From the NCBI RefSeq assembly GCF_001294625.1, contig NZ_CP012677.1, positions 3,906,001 to 3,970,000 of the forward strand: a DNA stretch of 64,000 nt, in the 5' to 3' direction. Both the position numbers and the translations under genes were made by a program. The notes beneath the pieces were generated by a model. That model worked only from the letters and a program-made list of their open reading frames with translations. It was not told the origin of the DNA and did no database searches. This DNA is from Arthrobacter alpinus (GTDB lineage Bacteria > Actinomycetota > Actinomycetes > Actinomycetales > Micrococcaceae). Positions 16,572 through 23,960 of this stretch are shown here, one piece after another. Within the stretch, counting starts at the first letter, position 1; each line of letters begins with the position of its first letter.

Positions 16572-16751
16572 TCAGGCGCTGTCGTGTCGTTTTGGGGATT
16601 CTGGTTCGACCACCTTGGCTTCGAACCGCTCGCCGCAGATGCAGCGGTGAGATCCGTCATGCTGGGGCGTGAGCGTGCAGTCGTGCCCGTACCATTCGGA
16701 GCCCATGCGGCCTGAGCAGCGAGGCGTTGCCATGGTTTTCGCGGTGTTCAT
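16572..16751 (-). CDS. Small Cys/His-rich protein (zinc-ribbon-like)
   Basis: 59 residues, ATG at 16751 to TGA at 16572-16574. Spaced metal ligands are visible: CSGRMGSEWYGHDC, then HRCICGERF. The pattern suits a single structural zinc site. The ribosome site is weak. It lies just downstream of the relBE pair on the same strand. A short hypothetical gene, easily missed. Confidence 0.5.
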   Translation of the reverse strand: MNTAKTMATPRCSGRMGSEWYGHDCTLTPQHDGSHRCICGERFEAKVVEPESPKRHDSA

Positions 16752-16781
16752 CTGGGATACTTCATTAGTCTGTGAGGAGAA

Positions 16782-17051
16782 TTAGCCGTAAATATCGGAA
16801 CGGTGGCCCAGATCTACTGCCACGATCACGAGCTGGTCCTCAATTAGGTCGCAAATTACTCGGTAGTTACCAATCCGGTAGCGCCACAGACCAGCAAGGT
16901 TTCCGGTGAGAGCCTTTCCCTGGGTGCGGGGGTCCTCCAGCAAAGCCACATCATCGAGGTAGTTGATGATCTTGGCTGCAACGGGTTTATCAAGCTTTTT
17001 GAGCGCCTTGAGGGCGTCTCGGTCATACTCAACCGCCCAGGCCAAGTTCAA
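16782..17051 (-). CDS. RelE/ParE-family mRNA interferase toxin
   Basis: 89 residues. The fold pattern is YDRDALKALKKLDKPVAAKI, then the conserved LWRYRIGNYRVICDL core and a basic/aromatic end (GHRSDIYG). The arginines of the YRIGNYRV strand and the C-terminal Tyr are the usual catalytic residues of RelE. It cleaves ribosome-bound mRNA in known members. It overlaps its antitoxin gene by 23 bp. Confidence 0.9.
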   Translation of the reverse strand: MNLAWAVEYDRDALKALKKLDKPVAAKIINYLDDVALLEDPRTQGKALTGNLAGLWRYRIGNYRVICDLIEDQLVIVAVDLGHRSDIYG

Positions 17052-17256
17052 CCTTCACGTCGTCGCTGGAGACGGTCTCGCGGCGACCAGCACGAATGTC
17101 AGTCGCCTTCTGGGCCACTGAATATTCCCACTCCAGCTTGTCAAGGCCGTTGGTGATCAGTTCGCGCAAGTAGAACGACTTGGGCCGGCCAGTGCTGGCC
17201 GCCAGTCTGTCCAGGCGCTCTTCGGTTTCATGGGGTAGTCGAACGGTGGTTGGCAT
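17029..17256 (-). CDS. RelB-type ribbon-helix-helix antitoxin
   Basis: 75 residues. The N-terminal RHH (TTVRLPHETEERLDRLAAST, then FYLRELITNGL) binds DNA, and the tail (RAGRRETVSSDDVKVELGLG) would wrap the toxin. Upstream stands the palindrome 17274-17289, a likely autoregulatory operator. It neutralises the overlapping RelE-type toxin. Confidence 0.88.
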   Translation of the reverse strand: MPTTVRLPHETEERLDRLAASTGRPKSFYLRELITNGLDKLEWEYSVAQKATDIRAGRRETVSSDDVKVELGLGG

Positions 17257-17273
17257 CCGGGGCGCTCCTGGGT

Positions 17274-17289
17274 TGAATACATGTATTCA
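17274..17289. promoter_or_regulatory. Palindromic operator of the relBE-type pair
   Basis: TGAATACATGTATTCA is a perfect 16-bp palindrome 18 bp before the antitoxin start, the expected place for an RHH repressor site. Confidence 0.7.
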
Positions 17290-17436
17290 CAATATTACGC
17301 TGGCAATTGGCGTACGTCGAGGCGTTGCTCCCTTTTGGTGATGGGATGGACCTGTTGGCATCCTCCCTCCCTTTCGGAAGGGGTCTGCGCGAGCAAAATT
17401 CGGTCAGCCGACGACCAGCTATGGTCAGCCAGAAAT

Positions 17437-17505
17437 TCAGTAGTAAGGCAACCACTATTACGATTTGTACCCATAGAATCGTAATAGGACGATGCTTACT
17501 ACTGA
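17437..17505. promoter_or_regulatory. Double dyad upstream of the first fic gene
   Basis: Arms 17437-17465 and 17477-17505 each contain two perfect 11-bp blocks (TCAGTAGTAAG and CTATTACGATT, with their complements) separated by 7 unmatched bases. The structure ends 18 bp before the fic start and probably overlaps the promoter, suggesting a repressor with two paired half-sites. Confidence 0.65.
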
Positions 17506-17522
17506 TTGCGAGGAGAGGTGCG

Positions 17523-18704
17523 ATGGAAAACTGGCCGGCCCATACTTCCGAGGAACGAGCATGGAAGAGTTCTGGACGGGCCCCCCGCGAAGACCGGGAG
17601 CTATCCAAGATCGACGTGTCGATCCCTCCTCACATCGCTGAGCTAAGTTATTACCCGTCCCACGACACGATGGTCCTTCTTGAGACTGCCGCCATCAAGA
17701 TCGCAGCCCTGGATGCCACGGCCGGCGCCCAAATGGCCGCCATTAGCGGATTCCTTCTCCGGAGTGAATCTGTCTCTTCGTCCAAGATCGAGCACGTCGA
17801 AGCCAATCGTGAGGACTATGCCAAGGCCATGATTGGCATCAAATCCAGTGCAAACGCCCGCTCCATGGTGGCTGCGACGGATGCAATCCAAGCCATGATT
17901 ACGGCTGCGGGTAAGACGGGGGCCGTAGGCCAAGACGCCATGTTGGTCGCCCACGGGATTCTGATGAAGGATGATCCTACCCACGCGCATTACGCCGGAC
18001 GCATCCGCGATGTTCAGAATTGGATCAAGGGCAGTGACTACTCACCTCGCGGCGCCATTCACATTCCGCCGCCACCGGACTTGGTTCCAGCCCTGCTCGA
18101 TGACCTCTTTGCCTTCGCCAACCGGACGAACATCCCGGTCCTGGCACAGGCGGCTATCACCCATGCGCAATTCGAATCTATCCACCCGTTTACTGACGGC
18201 AACGGACGCATTGGCAGGGCGCTCATTGGAGCTGTTTCACGCCGTCGCGGACTGACCTCGACCACTGTTACGCCCATTGCTTCAGCCATGGTAGCCGATG
18301 TGAAGCAGTACTTTAGCCTGGTGAACAACTACCGTGCGGGGGAGGTTGACGCGTTCGTGGGTTATCTGGCTGAATCGGCAATTCGGGCCACAGACGCAGC
18401 GAAGGTGTCTATCGCCGCGCTGCAGGAGCTACCTGATATGTGGACCGATATGGCCCGGCCTCGGAGAAACAGCGCCGATGAGAAAATCATTGCCCGGCTT
18501 CTGGAACGTCCCGTTTTCGAAGCTCACACAGCCGCCCATTTTGCCGGCGTTAAGGAAAACTCGATCTACGCTGCCCTGGACCGACTAGTGGATTCAGGGG
18601 TGCTGAGCCTGGTCTCGTCGGCAAAACGTAATAGGGCCTGGGCCGCGACTGAGGTGCTGGACGAGGTGGACCGTCTCAACAAGCGGCTCGGGTTCGTCGA
18701 ATAA
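17523..18704 (+). CDS. Fic-domain AMP-transferase, class II (self-inhibited)
   Basis: 393 residues from the ATG with GAGAGG upstream. The N-terminal inhibitory helix contains SSKIE (Ser86 to Glu90) in the SxxxE pattern, followed by His rather than Gly/Asn. The Fic core carries HPFTDGNGRIGR (His221 to Arg232), intact. A winged-helix tail (about 320-393) ends the protein, as in Fic/DUF4172-type regulators. Fic enzymes transfer AMP or related groups to target proteins. It is one of three fic genes within 8 kb. Confidence 0.92.
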   Translation: MENWPAHTSEERAWKSSGRAPREDRELSKIDVSIPPHIAELSYYPSHDTMVLLETAAIKIAALDATAGAQMAAISGFLLRSESVSSSKIEHVEANREDYAKAMIGIKSSANARSMVAATDAIQAMITAAGKTGAVGQDAMLVAHGILMKDDPTHAHYAGRIRDVQNWIKGSDYSPRGAIHIPPPPDLVPALLDDLFAFANRTNIPVLAQAAITHAQFESIHPFTDGNGRIGRALIGAVSRRRGLTSTTVTPIASAMVADVKQYFSLVNNYRAGEVDAFVGYLAESAIRATDAAKVSIAALQELPDMWTDMARPRRNSADEKIIARLLERPVFEAHTAAHFAGVKENSIYAALDRLVDSGVLSLVSSAKRNRAWAATEVLDEVDRLNKRLGFVE

Positions 18705-18805
18705 TCGTAAGTGCCGTCGGGCCGCCGCCGTGCAATTTACAGTTCGGGCGCAATGCCCAGATCGGGTGGGATGTCGGTAGGCCAGCATGGAAGCCGAAGC
18801 GCCCG

Positions 18806-19372
18806 TCAGGCGGTGAGTATCCTCGGCGTCCATTTCGGCCAGGCGGGGTCTCCCACTAGCTGACCGTGCTGGTATTCAGCGACATGTCGGAAAGGGGTTT
18901 TGGCGGTGCTGTTGTCAAAGAAATCCGTGCGGTCTGCAACCGAGCGTGCGCTGACGATCAGATCCCACAACCGCGCGTAGCGGTCTCGAATCTTCTGTTC
19001 AGGCACATCATGGCCGCCGTCCTGCACGCGTTCGGCAACGCGGTTCACGGTCGCATCGACAGGGAGGAGCATGACGTGCAGATGCACAAGGTAGCCGCGG
19101 GAAACAGCTTCGTGGACCAGGTCAACCTTGCTGGGGTGGCTGAACACGGTCTCGGTGATGAATGAGCTTCGGGCCGCCAGTAACTTTGCGCGTTCCGCAG
19201 CGGCGGCAAGTGAAGCATCGTAGGCGTGTTCGACCTGGGAGTTCGGCCAGCGTTCGGCAGCAATCACATCCGCGTTCACAAAGGGAAGGTGAGTCACTGG
19301 TTGCAGGATGCGTTGGACATAGGTGGATTTACCGGAACCATTTGGCCCAGCAAGGAGGTGGAGGATCGGCAC
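18806..19372 (-). CDS. Zeta-type toxin kinase (P-loop)
   Basis: 188 residues from a GTG. It has a Walker A GPNGSGKST (residues 9-17), a central ITETVFSHPSK segment matching the zeta substrate-contact region, and the R-rich lid (RVAERVQDGGHDVPEQKI, then RYARLW). Zeta toxins phosphorylate UDP-N-acetylglucosamine and block cell-wall synthesis. It starts 3 bp after the stop of the upstream ParD-like gene, so the two are probably a pair, although the classic partner epsilon is unrelated to this one. Confidence 0.88.
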   Translation of the reverse strand: MPILHLLAGPNGSGKSTYVQRILQPVTHLPFVNADVIAAERWPNSQVEHAYDASLAAAAERAKLLAARSSFITETVFSHPSKVDLVHEAVSRGYLVHLHVMLLPVDATVNRVAERVQDGGHDVPEQKIRDRYARLWDLIVSARSVADRTDFFDNSTAKTPFRHVAEYQHGQLVGDPAWPKWTPRILTA

Positions 19373-19375
19373 CGG

Positions 19376-19753
19376 CTAGGCGTCCGCGCTGCTGCTGTGT
19401 TCGGCTCCGCCATGCACGACTGTGTGGCCATGCGCATCAGCCTCGGTCCAGGAACGTCCCGCCTTCGTGAATTCAGCCGCGAGATCCAGGCTGGCCAGAC
19501 GTTCGGCTACTCGCTCATCCCAACCCACTCGCACTACAGCCTGGCTGACTTCATTGAGGTTATCGTAGGTTTTGTCTCCGGCGAGCACGCGCTGAATATC
19601 GCGCGGGCTTATACGAGGGTCCGCTTCGAGCTCGCGTCCGATTCGGGCCCAGTGGTTGAGCTGCTGGGTCGCGCTTCGACTAACGATCGAGCCGACCGAT
19701 TTGGCGGCCTCGAACAGTTCTACCTCTACCCGCATCGGAATCGTGTTGCTCAT
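19376..19753 (-). CDS. ParD-like antitoxin partner of the zeta toxin
   Basis: 125 residues. It begins with a strand-helix pattern (TIPMRVEVELFEAAKSVGSI, then SRSATQQLNHWARIGRELE) that matches the TA-system ParD-like family with an RHH-type DNA-binding start. The C-terminal acidic region (AAEFTKAGRSWTEADAHG) would contact the toxin. A 17-bp palindrome precedes the start. Confidence 0.8.
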   Translation of the reverse strand: MSNTIPMRVEVELFEAAKSVGSIVSRSATQQLNHWARIGRELEADPRISPRDIQRVLAGDKTYDNLNEVSQAVVRVGWDERVAERLASLDLAAEFTKAGRSWTEADAHGHTVVHGGAEHSSSADA

Positions 19754-19761
19754 ACCTCGAT

Positions 19762-19778
19762 TGTAGCAACTTGCTACA
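19762..19778. promoter_or_regulatory. Palindromic operator of the ParD-like/zeta pair
   Basis: TGTAGCAA-C-TTGCTACA is a perfect palindrome 8 bp before the antitoxin ATG, fitting autoregulation. Confidence 0.7.
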
Positions 19779-19883
19779 GATGGGGATAGGCGCTGATGGG
19801 TACCAGGGAAATGAGAGGTTTTTGCCAGTGTTTCGGTCATGTCAGAGGGCTTCCTGTCGAAGGTTATTGGTTGGTCCAGACGC

Positions 19884-20198
19884 TTAGCTGTACCCCAGTG
19901 CCTGGTCGTCGCAGAACAGGTCAGCGACCTGGTAATCCGATCCAAGCCGGCGCAGCACCTCAGTGATGGCACGTGCATGAAAGCCCGCCAGTTCACCGTT
20001 TATCGTTTCGGAAAGCACCTCCACGGGGTCGGTGATGTCGGCCTCCAGGCCGGTGCCGTCTAGATCGCTCACCCAGGTGCGGACCACTGTGGCCTTGAAC
20101 CGGACACCTATTCTCCAAGAGGTGAGAACAACGATCTCCTGACCGGTGGACGGCGCACAGCTGGGATCGAGTTGCCAGATGGTTTCCATGCGCTCCAT
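19884..20198 (-). CDS. Hypothetical protein in the toxin island
   Basis: 104 residues from the ATG at 20198 (MERMETIWQLD), which has AGGA 8 nt upstream; a GTG at 20213 is also in frame. It is slightly acidic with mixed strands and helices and no recognised motif. It lies between the zeta pair and the second fic gene on the same strand. No function is assigned. Confidence 0.55.
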   Translation of the reverse strand: MERMETIWQLDPSCAPSTGQEIVVLTSWRIGVRFKATVVRTWVSDLDGTGLEADITDPVEVLSETINGELAGFHARAITEVLRRLGSDYQVADLFCDDQALGYS

Positions 20199-20276
20199 GG
20201 GGACATCCTGCACCCGCGGGTTGACATGGCGCTAGAGGTCGAGAGTGCGGCACACCCGTTGTCAGCGCAGTTGGTC

Positions 20277-21479
20277 TCAGCCGCGGCGGCGTCTGGCCCT
20301 TGCTCCGAACGCATCGAGGGCTGTGAGGATCTCCGGCGCCTGCCAGATGCGGTTCCGGCGACCGGTGCTGCTCTGCGTGAGTATTCCAGCGTTGACGAGG
20401 CGGTCAATGGCGTTCTGTGAGGCAACTTCGCTGATCTGCAGCTCACCCGCGATAGTCCTGGTGTTCACCACCGGTTGGCCGAGCAGGTACTTCTTGACCA
20501 GGTGTACTGAGGAGTCGCTTCGGGCGACGACCGCGCTGTCCCAACGCGCAGCGGCAGCCTGGATGTCCGTCACGAGCTCACGGCCGTTCCGGATCGCAGC
20601 GAAGGAGGCTTCAGCCACGGCAGTGACGATGGCTTCGGCCCTTCCTGCCCGGTACTCGGTCAGCGCACGGAAATATGCCTCAGTGTCGTGCAGGAGCCCC
20701 GCTGACACGGGAACAGTGACATTGCGCGTCAGGCCGCCGTGGCGGAGCATGCCTTGCAGGAGTGCCCGTCCGGTCCTGCCGTTGCCGTCTGGGAACGGGT
20801 GAATAGTTTCAAATTGCGCGTGTGCGATTGCTGCCTGGATAAGTACGGGCACGTCAGTGCGCCCGGCGAATGCGACAACGTCGGCCATGAGGTTGGGAAC
20901 GCGCGCGTGGTGGGGCGGCACAAATGACGCGGAGTGCGGCGAGATACTGCCGCCGCCGATCCAGACTTGTTCGTTGCGCCAATGGCCCACATATTCCGGG
21001 GCACTATCCCGCAGCAGCGCATCGTGCATCGCGATGATCGAGTGCTCATCCAGTTGGTCTGAGAGCGCGATGGCCGCAGTCATAGCGCGGACGTTCGCGA
21101 CCACTAGGCGTGCGTTCCCTGACTTCGATTCGCCGATCTCTGCCAGGGCCACCTGCTTGGCGCTGGAGGTTAGGTTCTCCACCTCCGAGCTGGAGGCAGA
21201 CTCGCTGCGCAGCAGGATCGACGCGAAAGGCGCAGCGATCATTCCGGCTTCGGCGTCGAAGCGGGCGAGCTCCTGGCTCGCATCATCGGCCAGGGCAATC
21301 GTCTCTGCGGGCAGCACGAGCTGCGCAGCGGCAATGAACGGTGGGACGGCAGCCTGGTAGTCGCCGCGGGCTTGGAGCAAAGCCCTGCGAGAGGCAATTT
21401 CGTCGCCGGTACGCACCCAGGGGTGCACTTCGTAGCTGGTTGCTGGCCAGGCGTTAGGCTGGCGTCTAACTGTCGTCAT
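20277..21479 (-). CDS. Second Fic-domain AMP-transferase, class II
   Basis: 400 residues. The inhibitory helix is canonical: SSEVEN (Ser97 to Glu101, Asn102). The Fic motif HPFPDGNGRTGR (His227 to Arg238) is intact. The C-terminal winged helix (RTIAGELQISEVASQNAIDR) ends in a basic tail. It is homologous to the Fic at 17523 but clearly diverged, so this is not a recent copy. A perfect 13-bp dyad lies 10 bp upstream of the start. Confidence 0.92.
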   Translation of the reverse strand: MTTVRRQPNAWPATSYEVHPWVRTGDEIASRRALLQARGDYQAAVPPFIAAAQLVLPAETIALADDASQELARFDAEAGMIAAPFASILLRSESASSSEVENLTSSAKQVALAEIGESKSGNARLVVANVRAMTAAIALSDQLDEHSIIAMHDALLRDSAPEYVGHWRNEQVWIGGGSISPHSASFVPPHHARVPNLMADVVAFAGRTDVPVLIQAAIAHAQFETIHPFPDGNGRTGRALLQGMLRHGGLTRNVTVPVSAGLLHDTEAYFRALTEYRAGRAEAIVTAVAEASFAAIRNGRELVTDIQAAAARWDSAVVARSDSSVHLVKKYLLGQPVVNTRTIAGELQISEVASQNAIDRLVNAGILTQSSTGRRNRIWQAPEILTALDAFGARARRRRG

Positions 21480-21488
21480 TGGTCGAGT

Positions 21489-21520
21489 ATACCAAAGGCT
21501 ATGCGCTTAGCCTTTGGTAT
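21489..21520. promoter_or_regulatory. Perfect dyad upstream of the second fic gene
   Basis: Arms ATACCAAAGGCTA (21489-21501) and TAGCCTTTGGTAT (21508-21520) flank a 6-bp centre. The Fic protein has its own winged helix, so autoregulation is plausible. Confidence 0.7.
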
Positions 21521-21539
21521 GGCGGGGTTACATTCCCAT

Positions 21540-21722
21540 CTAGTGGATAGCCTGCGCAATCTCCAGAACGCCTTCACTCCGAAAGCGGCTGTCGCCATCT
21601 GTCACCAAAGTGAAGGTCCCGTAAACACCCGAGAAACTGTCTGAGACCAGAGTGCCGGTGGTCCGCATCTTGTAGTTGGGATCCACCAGCGTTACCCGGG
21701 TGCCGGCTACCAGCTTGCTCAT
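21540..21722 (-). CDS. Small beta-rich hypothetical protein
   Basis: 60 residues, start overlapping the stop of the upstream gene by 4 bp (ATGA). Alternating hydrophobic residues and glycines (GTRVTLVDPNYKMRTTGTLV) suggest a small beta-barrel. No family recognised. Same operon as the next two genes upstream. Confidence 0.55.
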   Translation of the reverse strand: MSKLVAGTRVTLVDPNYKMRTTGTLVSDSFSGVYGTFTLVTDGDSRFRSEGVLEIAQAIH

Positions 21723-22111
21723 GGCGTGCTCGATTCTGAGTCGTAATTTCCAAGGCTGCCGGCGGCAAGTGGCTTGCTCGCAGTCATCTGTACCTGGAAC
21801 GCCGCGAACAAGGCACGGTGGTCTAACCGGCCGCCGGTGATGCCTTCGATGGCTGTCTGGACGTCGTCGGCGGTTCCGTACCTGTCGGGGTCAAACAACT
21901 CCGTGTCCCATTTCAGGGTCGTCTCGCTGGTGGAGTAGTCGTGGGTGAGCAGACAACCTGTCTGATCCATGGTGCTCAGGTCAATGGTGGCCGTGGCTGG
22001 CGTGCCTGTGGCCGCGTCAGATTGTGCATAGCTGGCTCCGACGATTTCGTAGTAGCCGTCGCTGGCTCCGGCGTTGAACAGGGCTTCTTCGGGGTGAATG
22101 GTTCCAGTGAT
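21719..22111 (-). CDS. Hypothetical protein, apparent ATC start
   Basis: The reading frame is open from 22111 and continues without a break through the ATG at 21970. Codon use from 22111 on looks coding (ITGTIHPEEALFNAGASDGY). AAGGAG stands 6 nt before an ATC at 22111-22109, and no ATG, GTG or TTG occurs in that frame near it. The product would have 130 residues; a start at the ATG gives 83. No family is recognised. It overlaps the downstream small gene by 4 bp. Confidence 0.5.
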   Translation of the reverse strand: MTGTIHPEEALFNAGASDGYYEIVGASYAQSDAATGTPATATIDLSTMDQTGCLLTHDYSTSETTLKWDTELFDPDRYGTADDVQTAIEGITGGRLDHRALFAAFQVQMTASKPLAAGSLGNYDSESSTP

Positions 22112-22170
22112 GGCGTGCTCCTTGCTCGGGTGATTCGGGATGAGTGGGTGTGATGGTGCCGGGGGCTAGT

Positions 22171-22590
22171 TCAGTACTTTGTGATCTGATCGCCGCGTTT
22201 GAGGCGGTTCAGCTCGTGGGGGCGCAGTTTGCGGCAAGGCTGAGAAAGACGTCGCTGGAGCCCGTGCCCGGTGCAGTAGGCCCAACCGTCCTGGTCCAAG
22301 TGGGTAACGGGCTCGGGGCAACCACGTTCCATCTGGCAGGAGACACGCTTCTCGGAGGTCGATGCAGCGGCCAGCTGCTCGTCGATGAATCGTTGTGCGG
22401 CTGTCTCGCTGCGGTAGAAGTCATCGGACGCATCCACAAGAAGCTTGGTGTTCTCGTTCATGACTCCGAAACCATGGAGAACTTCATCATGCGGATGAGC
22501 CTGGAGGCAGTCCTCGGAGCTGTTGTAGATGTCCCCGTAGATCCGGTCTTTATTCGAGTTCGCAAACAAACTGACAATCTTGAGTTTCAT
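22171..22590 (-). CDS. Hypothetical protein with a Cys/His cluster
   Basis: 139 residues from an ATG with AGGAG 7 nt upstream. A central MERGCPEPVTHLDQDGWAYC stretch followed by TGHG gives two Cys and two His in a zinc-site-like spacing, and the C-terminus is basic. No family recognised. Same strand and probably the same operon as its neighbours. Confidence 0.55.
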   Translation of the reverse strand: MKLKIVSLFANSNKDRIYGDIYNSSEDCLQAHPHDEVLHGFGVMNENTKLLVDASDDFYRSETAAQRFIDEQLAAASTSEKRVSCQMERGCPEPVTHLDQDGWAYCTGHGLQRRLSQPCRKLRPHELNRLKRGDQITKY

Positions 22591-22724
22591 GGGGTTTCTC
22601 CTGGGGTCTGTGAGTGGCGGGGCGTGCAGAGACAGCAAAACCCAGACATCGACGCGGTAATCGATCCATCGTCGGTGCCTGGGCAGAATGTGGAGCGCAG
22701 CGCTGGGCTAGTGCTGAGCCGGTG

Positions 22725-23291
22725 CTAGACACCGCTTCTGCGCAGGCCGTAGATAGCTGCATCGGAGCCGTCGTGGCTCCACCCGGGCACCCGGGCTGTC
22801 AGAGGTTCAGATGCATGCATCAGGGTGCCGGGGCGAGCACGGGTGTGGAACCAGTTGCCCGACGTGGCTGAAGCTCTCTTCAGGCGGCGGGTGAGTGCAG
22901 TCTTCGAAAACGCCACTTCTTGCGGGAATTGCTCGGCCATCCAGTGCGCATAGAGCGCGTGGAGGAAATCGACTGGTAGGAAGTCCCAGGCGAATCGGTC
23001 AGCGAAGGCATTCCAGAACATCAGGACCTGCTGGTCGGCTTCGCAGTGCACGGTCTTCGGCTTAGAGAATCCCTGTTTCCCCTGCAGCTTGATGGCCGCG
23101 GCCATGGCCTCCCACATCGGTGCGACCCGCGGATCAGAGCGAAGTTCGTCCGTACAAGAACGGAACAGTGAGTCGATGCAGTCGCGTGCAACGCTCAGTG
23201 CGACGAGATCATCCAGCGTGGCTGGCTGATCAGTGCTCAGCTTGGCGAGCTCAGCGGTGGCTGTGACGAGGTTTTGGGCAGCGTTCAGCAT
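22725..23291 (-). CDS. Winged-helix protein resembling primase/replication C-domains
   Basis: 188 residues from an ATG with GGAG 8 nt upstream. The C-terminal half (HALYAHWMAEQFPQEVAFSK, then TRRLKRASATSGNWFHTRAR) resembles the winged helix found at the C-terminus of D5/P4-type plasmid helicases. No ATPase motif is present. It may be a stand-alone origin-binding or regulatory protein. The structured region 23559-23824 lies upstream. Confidence 0.5.
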   Translation of the reverse strand: MLNAAQNLVTATAELAKLSTDQPATLDDLVALSVARDCIDSLFRSCTDELRSDPRVAPMWEAMAAAIKLQGKQGFSKPKTVHCEADQQVLMFWNAFADRFAWDFLPVDFLHALYAHWMAEQFPQEVAFSKTALTRRLKRASATSGNWFHTRARPGTLMHASEPLTARVPGWSHDGSDAAIYGLRRSGV

Positions 23292-23558
23292 GACCGGAAC
23301 TCCTTAGCTTGGATGATTTCAGTGGGTTTTGGGTGGCATTTGGGCTCGGTTGGAGTAAAAACGGGCAAAAGTACCACCGAATGTACCTTTTATTTTTTCG
23401 AGGAATTCCCTGCTCAAGGGGGCTATTGGCCTAAGAACACGGGGTTTTTGGGTTGCTCGGAGTGAATGGAGCGTACCGGCGATTTTGGGTGGATTTTCAA
23501 CATAAGGGGCGCTCTTTGGGTGGTTTTACCCTTATTTATCAACAAAGAGAGAGATATA

Positions 23559-23638
23559 TGTACCGCATGTACCACCTGATTCCAGAAAGTACACACACAC
23601 GCATGCATGTATAGGGGTTCTTTGAAAGTGGCGGTACA
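23559..23638. repeat. Nested inverted repeat, copy B (related to 12408-12493)
   Basis: The outer arms TGTACCGC (23559-23566) and GCGGTACA (23631-23638) pair. The inner part carries an acacacacgcatgcat centre, a TATAGG block and CTTTG, in the same order as copy A (acacgcgtgcataggaact, then CTTTGG). The shared CAAAG and CCTATACA words mark them as one family. Confidence 0.6.
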
Positions 23639-23797
23639 TACGGTCCAAGGGGGGCTTTGCCCAGCACTGGCGGGGATTTGGTGGCTTTTGCGCTGGTACA
23701 CGCGCTGGTACGCCCCTATCGTCACAACCTCCCTCTGAGCAGACATTTTCCGCGAACTCTAGGGGTTCATGCAGCGTTGAATGGGTAATTCGGGTGG

Positions 23798-23824
23798 ACC
23801 GCCGATTGGTTTCCAATCGGCGGT
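23798..23824. repeat. Perfect 12-bp hairpin with a 3-nt loop
   Basis: ACCGCCGATTGG (23798-23809), loop ttt, CCAATCGGCGGT (23813-23824). No T-run follows, so it may be a replication or regulatory hairpin rather than a terminator. Confidence 0.65.
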
Positions 23825-23960
23825 ACTTTCCCAGACGGCTGTGGTGGGTGGTTAGGGGCGGGACCCGTGGTGGGCACACAGAGTCGCTGTGCCTGGTGCG
23901 CGTTCGACCTAGGAGTAGCTGTTCAGATCGGTGCTTGCCACAGCGATCTGAGTGTGAGTC

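Larger units (their letters stand above)
23292..23960. other. Structured non-coding region of about 670 bp
   Basis: No supported gene. It contains the repeat pair 23559-23638, a direct repeat of GCGCTGGTAC near 23690-23711, and a perfect 12-bp hairpin at 23798-23824. This concentration of repeats next to a replication-like protein gene suggests a former or active replication control region. Confidence 0.45.
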
